From positions 11,860,841 to 11,924,840 of the forward strand of contig CM033116.1 in assembly GCA_019321725.1 (NCBI GenBank): DNA of 64,000 nt, given 5' to 3'. The position numbers were made by a program, and so were the translations under genes. Numbering within the stretch: position 1 is the stretch's first letter; each line of letters opens with the position of its first letter. This stretch comes from Paulownia fortunei (Eukaryota; Streptophyta; Magnoliopsida; Lamiales; Paulowniaceae). This document shows, one piece after another, positions 60,180 to 64,000 of the stretch. Below the pieces are notes generated by a model. That model was given only the letters and a program-made list of their open reading frames with translations, ran no database searches and was not told where the DNA came from.

Positions 60180-60416
60180 TTAAACAACTCCTCTTGGATA
60201 GGTGAGAGACCTATCTGCTAATTGCAAGGTAATAGTGGATGGCTTGACTTCTCCAATTCCTAATTTTCTGAAAATAGAAAGTAGCATCAAATTAACGCTT
60301 GCTTCAAGATCACATAATGCTTTATCAAAGAAAGATCTTCCTATGGGACAAAGAATAGTAAAATTCCCTGGATCCTTTAATTTCTGAGGAAGTTTTTTTC
60401 TGTAAAATGGCACCAC
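60180..60416 (-). pseudogene. Athila-2 protease relic
   Basis: The open piece reads CPIGRSFFDKALCDLEASVN, then IFRKLGIGEVKPSTITLQLA and DRSLTYPRGV. The DLGAS active-site loop of the family is DLEAS here, a Gly to Glu change that should kill it. Confidence 0.8.
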
Positions 60417-60580
60417 ACTCTTCTATGAGATTCACAGTTTCAAACTCCACCAATAGCCTTTTTCTTGACATCATATCATTCATGAATTTGGCGTAGTTGG
60501 GCATTTGCTCAAGAGCATCTGCAAAAGAAATATTAATATGAATTTTCTTGAAAGTTTCCAAAAATTTTGCAAATTATGAA

Positions 60581-62055
60581 TCAATCTTTTTTTTTTTGAA
60601 ATCTTTGTAGAAATGGAATGGGAACATTAAATTTAGAAGTTTCAAAGTTAGGAGTAGATTTTAACTTATTAGCCCCTGTTTGTTCATTTGATTGCCTTTC
60701 TTCTTTCTTTGGTTGTTTCTCCATAGGACTTTGACTCAAAGTACTTGTCATTGGCTTATCAATGTTAGAACTTTTCATTTTCGGCCCTTTGATTTTGGTT
60801 CCACTTCGAAGTTAGATAACTTTGCAATGCTCTGTTAGATTGCTTTCCGTATCACTTGGAAAGTTTCTTTTATATTTTTTAGCATTAAATTCAGTAGCAA
60901 GCTGTCTAATTTAAGTCTCCATTGATTTTATTTGAGCTACTAAACTTGAAGCAAGTTGCGCCGATTGAGTCTTATTGTTGTCTATCTTTACTTCATCCTT
61001 ATTCAATCGGACCCTTGTCTCGCTAATGAAAGTGCTGATCAAATCCTCCAAAGATACATTTTTTTCTCACCTACTTGAGGGGTGGGATGTAGTGGATTGT
61101 TGTAACATATTTCGATTGTTGGCATAGGAAAAATTCTCATGGTTTCTATGCCCTGGATGATAGTGAGTAGGTAATTGATTTCTCCTGAAATTAAAATTAT
61201 GGTTATTAACAAAGTTTACCTACTCATTATCTTTGGTTTCCATAAATGAAGTGCTAGTGGATGCCTCTATTCCTTGAGAAGCTCTATTAGAAGTCCAAGC
61301 TACAAATAGGTTAGAAAGATTAAAAACTTGTGCAGCTAATTGTATAAATGAATCTACCTCAAGAATACCGGCGACCTTTTTAATGGAAGACCTCTCAGAA
61401 GGCTATCAATAACTATTAGTAGCCATATTCTCAAGTAAAATATGGGCTTCATTTGTGGTCTTAGGCATCAAAGTTCCACCTATAGCAACATCTATTATGG
61501 TTTGAGTTTGCCTGTTTAAATCATTATAAAAGTATTATACTTGTTGTCAATCCTCATAACCATGTTGAGGGCACCTTAGAAAATCTTGAAAACTCTCCCA
61601 AGCTTTATATAGTGGCTCAAATTCTTGTTGGCGGAATTGAGTTATCTCACTTTTGAGTTGAAGTGTTTTGCTTGGTGGAAAGTACTTAGCAAGGAATTTT
61701 TGTGCCAAGTCCAACTCAGTATGCTACATGGTGTAAAAGAGTGTAACCATAGCCAACGAAGTCTAATCGCATCATCAGGCACTCCATTTATTTTGATGGT
61801 GTCACAAATTTCCAAAAACATGGCTAAGTGTGTATTATGATTCTCCATCGTGCTTTCTCTAATTTGATTTTGTTGCACCATATTAATCAGAGCTAGTTTA
61901 AGTTCAAAATTATTGGCATTAATCAGTTGTCGATCAATCCTGGAGTAGTTTTGGTTCATGGTTTGTTGAAAATAGTCCCGGATAGCTCTTTTTGGTGGTG
62001 GTTGTTGCAATGAAAGATTGGCGTTTACATTAGCATTGTTGATGTTATCCGCCAT
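60581..62055 (-). pseudogene. Athila-2 gag relic
   Basis: The start is ATG at 62055, opening MADNINNANVNANLSLQQPP, with a 137-codon open piece to 61642 that includes DYFQQTMNQNYSRIDRQLIN and MFLEICDTIKINGVPDDAIR, typical Athila gag phrases. Later pieces (60778-60581) are Lys- and Gln-rich linker. Internal stops and shifts disable it. Confidence 0.85.
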
Positions 62056-62277
62056 GGCTAGATTGTCAACTTTTTTGGCTGCTCTAATAGCTTGAAGAGT
62101 CTACTCGATTTCTAGATTAAAGTAACTAAAGTCAATTCTCCTAGCTTTATGCATACAAATACGTATAATCCAATACAAGGTAAAACAATATCAAAATATG
62201 GGAAGAAAGTAAAAATAATCTAAACTAAAATCAAGACTAAGTCATAACAATATTAATGCAATTATGATAAAATAATC

Positions 62278-62299
62278 CCCAACAACGGCGTCAAAAATT
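62278..62299 (-). promoter_or_regulatory. Athila-2 primer-binding site
   Basis: The minus strand reads TTTTTGACGCCGTTGTTGGG next to the LTR edge, two changes from the Asp-tRNA-type site TGGCGCCGTTGCCGGG of Athila elements. Confidence 0.9.
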
Positions 62300-63910
62300 T
62301 GTTTGTAAAATATTTTGCAAACCGCAAGTGCATGGTGTTAAGTTTTAATATAACGGTGAGTTAAGTTTATATCCACAAGAATTGTAATAAAAAATTGTAG
62401 AAAGTATCTTAGTTCAAATAGTTCTAATTTTATCTAAAAAATCAAGTGATGATAAGTAAACAAAGTAGATTAAGATAAAAATTGCAAAAGACAAGACTGG
62501 AGTACTTCGAACTAATATAACAAACACCTTATAAGCAAGAAATTTTAGAAAAATGACTCACCTAAATATTACCTATATTCTTCCTTTTAAAATATATAAA
62601 TTCAAATCAACAACACATGTAAGTTAAGAATTCCTATGCTCATCAATTCTCTCTCTCGAGTGTCAAATTGACTATAAGTTTCAGCATGAATTTATATATC
62701 TCCATAAAAACTCAAGAATAAAACCCTATAAAAGTTCAATTAATTATTTTTCAAAACTTCAAAGGTTTTATAAGCTTCTCAACTCTATGATTCCTAGGTT
62801 GTACTATCCTTATGATCATGTATAATCTTCCATCTCTCGAGTATCAAATCTCATACATCAACAATCTCAATTAATGACCAAATAATCAAGATACAATACT
62901 AAACAAGACAACACAAACAAGATGAATAATTTGAACTAATATTGTTTGGAATTCAAAACATAGGATCAAATAAAGTTACATCATCCTCTATAAAGAAAAG
63001 TTTAGTTTATCATGTATGAATATAAATTCAAGAAATACATAATAAAGAACATGAAAATTATTAGCCAATTTGTAAAGTGAGAGGAATGGTTGAAACTCTC
63101 CTCGTCTCCAAGAATGACTTCCTTGTCTTCAAAAATGACTCTCTTTCCCTCAAGAATGGCTCTCTCTGTCCAGCAGCACCTCCTTTCGTCCAGAATACCT
63201 TCTCACATCCAAGAATATTTTTTGAGGCTCTTTAAGGTCTTTAAAATCAGATGGAAGATGCCCTAAAGAGGGCAAAAAACCCATTTTGCCCTTTTATCCA
63301 TGTGGCAGCACATAGGTAACTGGATAGCTAGCCATTGGTAGGCGCTGAACATTCTATCCAAAACTAATTTTTGCAGCATCTATAGCCTCTTTCAGCTGAT
63401 TTGTCACCACCTTCTAGGCTAAACTGGCTTTTGGTGTCTGAATAAGAATTGTATTCCTATCTCTTGAATTTCTATATCTTCATTAATCAACTCAATAGGA
63501 TATATTTAGAAAGAGTGATGCCTAAATTACCTAGATATATCATACCTGAAATGTTCAGTTTAGTGTTGACCCTTGAACTTGATATTTTGAATTGAAATCA
63601 TAGGAACTGGATTTGTAGTAAACATAAAAGTTGTAGATGTATCTCTTTTCTTTCCAATGGATCAAAAATTAAGTTAATATGATTTTGGATCAAAGAGTTA
63701 TGATTGAAATACAAACACTGCCATTAGTAGCAACACAATACGGATTCTTTCAAAATTTCAACCAAGTTTTTGTTTCTTTCCATTTCTTCTCATTTTGGCA
63801 TTACCTATAAGATTTCAAACTAAATACATAAAAAGTAACATAAACACTTAAAAATAAGCTAAATATTAATCAAAAGATATATGAATTATTGGTATAAAAC
63901 CAACTTATCA
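62300..63910 (-). repeat. Athila-2 5' LTR
   Basis: 1611 bases. On the minus strand it starts TGATAAGTTGGTTTTATACC at 63910 and ends ...TTTACAAACA at 62300. It is a partner of 53748-55319. Confidence 0.92.
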
Positions 63911-63915
63911 CACAT

Positions 63916-64000
63916 ATACAAGATAATAGGCCAGACACATGCTTATCCCATCTCCGTCGACTAGAGGCCAATTCCATCCAAATAAGGATATATTATTAAA
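63916..64000 (+). mobile_element. Tat-2 sequence resuming after Athila-2
   Basis: By the CACAT duplication, 63911 onward continues the sequence that broke off at 53747. Only 85 bases are visible and nothing in them is recognisable by itself. Confidence 0.5.

Larger units (their letters stand above)
53748..63910 (-). mobile_element. Athila-type retrotransposon 2, full length but decayed
   Basis: Both LTRs are present (53748-55319 and 62300-63910). A perfect 5-base duplication, CACAT, flanks it (53743-53747 and 63911-63915). Minus-strand order: 5' LTR, primer site (62299-62278), gag (62055 to about 60580), protease (60416-60180), RT (about 59720-58640), RNase H (58560-58243), integrase (about 58000-56880), 3' non-coding region, purine tract (55334-55320), 3' LTR. 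Total length 10.2 kb, usual for Athila. There is no sign of a captured gene here, unlike Athila-1. Confidence 0.92.

Overview
The window looks like nuclear DNA of a higher plant, probably a eudicot. It is strongly A+T-rich, almost all of it is plant LTR-retrotransposon sequence, and its only intact gene is a nuclear gene for a plastid ribosomal protein (uL4c/RPL4) with a transit peptide and a spliced reading frame. I cannot name the species.

Layout. 1-334 is unassigned A+T-rich DNA. 335-4267 is a large head-to-head inverted repeat made of two copies of one Ty3/gypsy LTR. The right copy leads into a decayed Athila-type element (internal region 4268-11747, + strand) with gag, protease, RT, RNase H and integrase relics. 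Between integrase and the 3' LTR this element carries a decayed, intronless copy of a plant LOG-type (cytokinin riboside monophosphate phosphoribohydrolase) gene at 10529-11182. This captured host gene is the most surprising thing in the window. At about 12341 the Athila LTR stops and a minus-strand Tat-type gypsy element begins (12341-21410); a Tekay-like solo LTR (17088-19965, target duplication CAGAG) sits in its gag. A second solo LTR (22743-24821, duplication TTTTG) follows.

24822-33237 is the gene island: a terminal-inverted-repeat element (24963-26215), a fold-back element (26241-26869), microsatellites, the two-exon RPL4 gene (28811-31166, minus strand) and a hAT-like non-autonomous element (31986-33100).

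33238-64000 is a nest of retrotransposons. The oldest layer is a + strand Tat-type element whose 5' LTR and primer-binding site (33238-33653) are cut off from its leader (49739-53747) by a 16-kb minus-strand Tekay-like element (33659-49733, duplication GCTTG). That element's 5' LTR was in turn split by another chromovirus (40619-47646). The Tat leader holds three clear minisatellite arrays plus looser repeats, a small DNA transposon, and a relic of an antisense coiled-coil reading frame. A nearly complete Athila-type element (53748-63910, duplication CACAT) was inserted at the end of that leader.

Apart from RPL4, nothing here is likely to make a working protein: all retrotransposon frames are broken by stops and frameshifts. 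Many of the stops are TAG or TAA where glutamine is expected, the pattern left by deamination of methylated cytosine.
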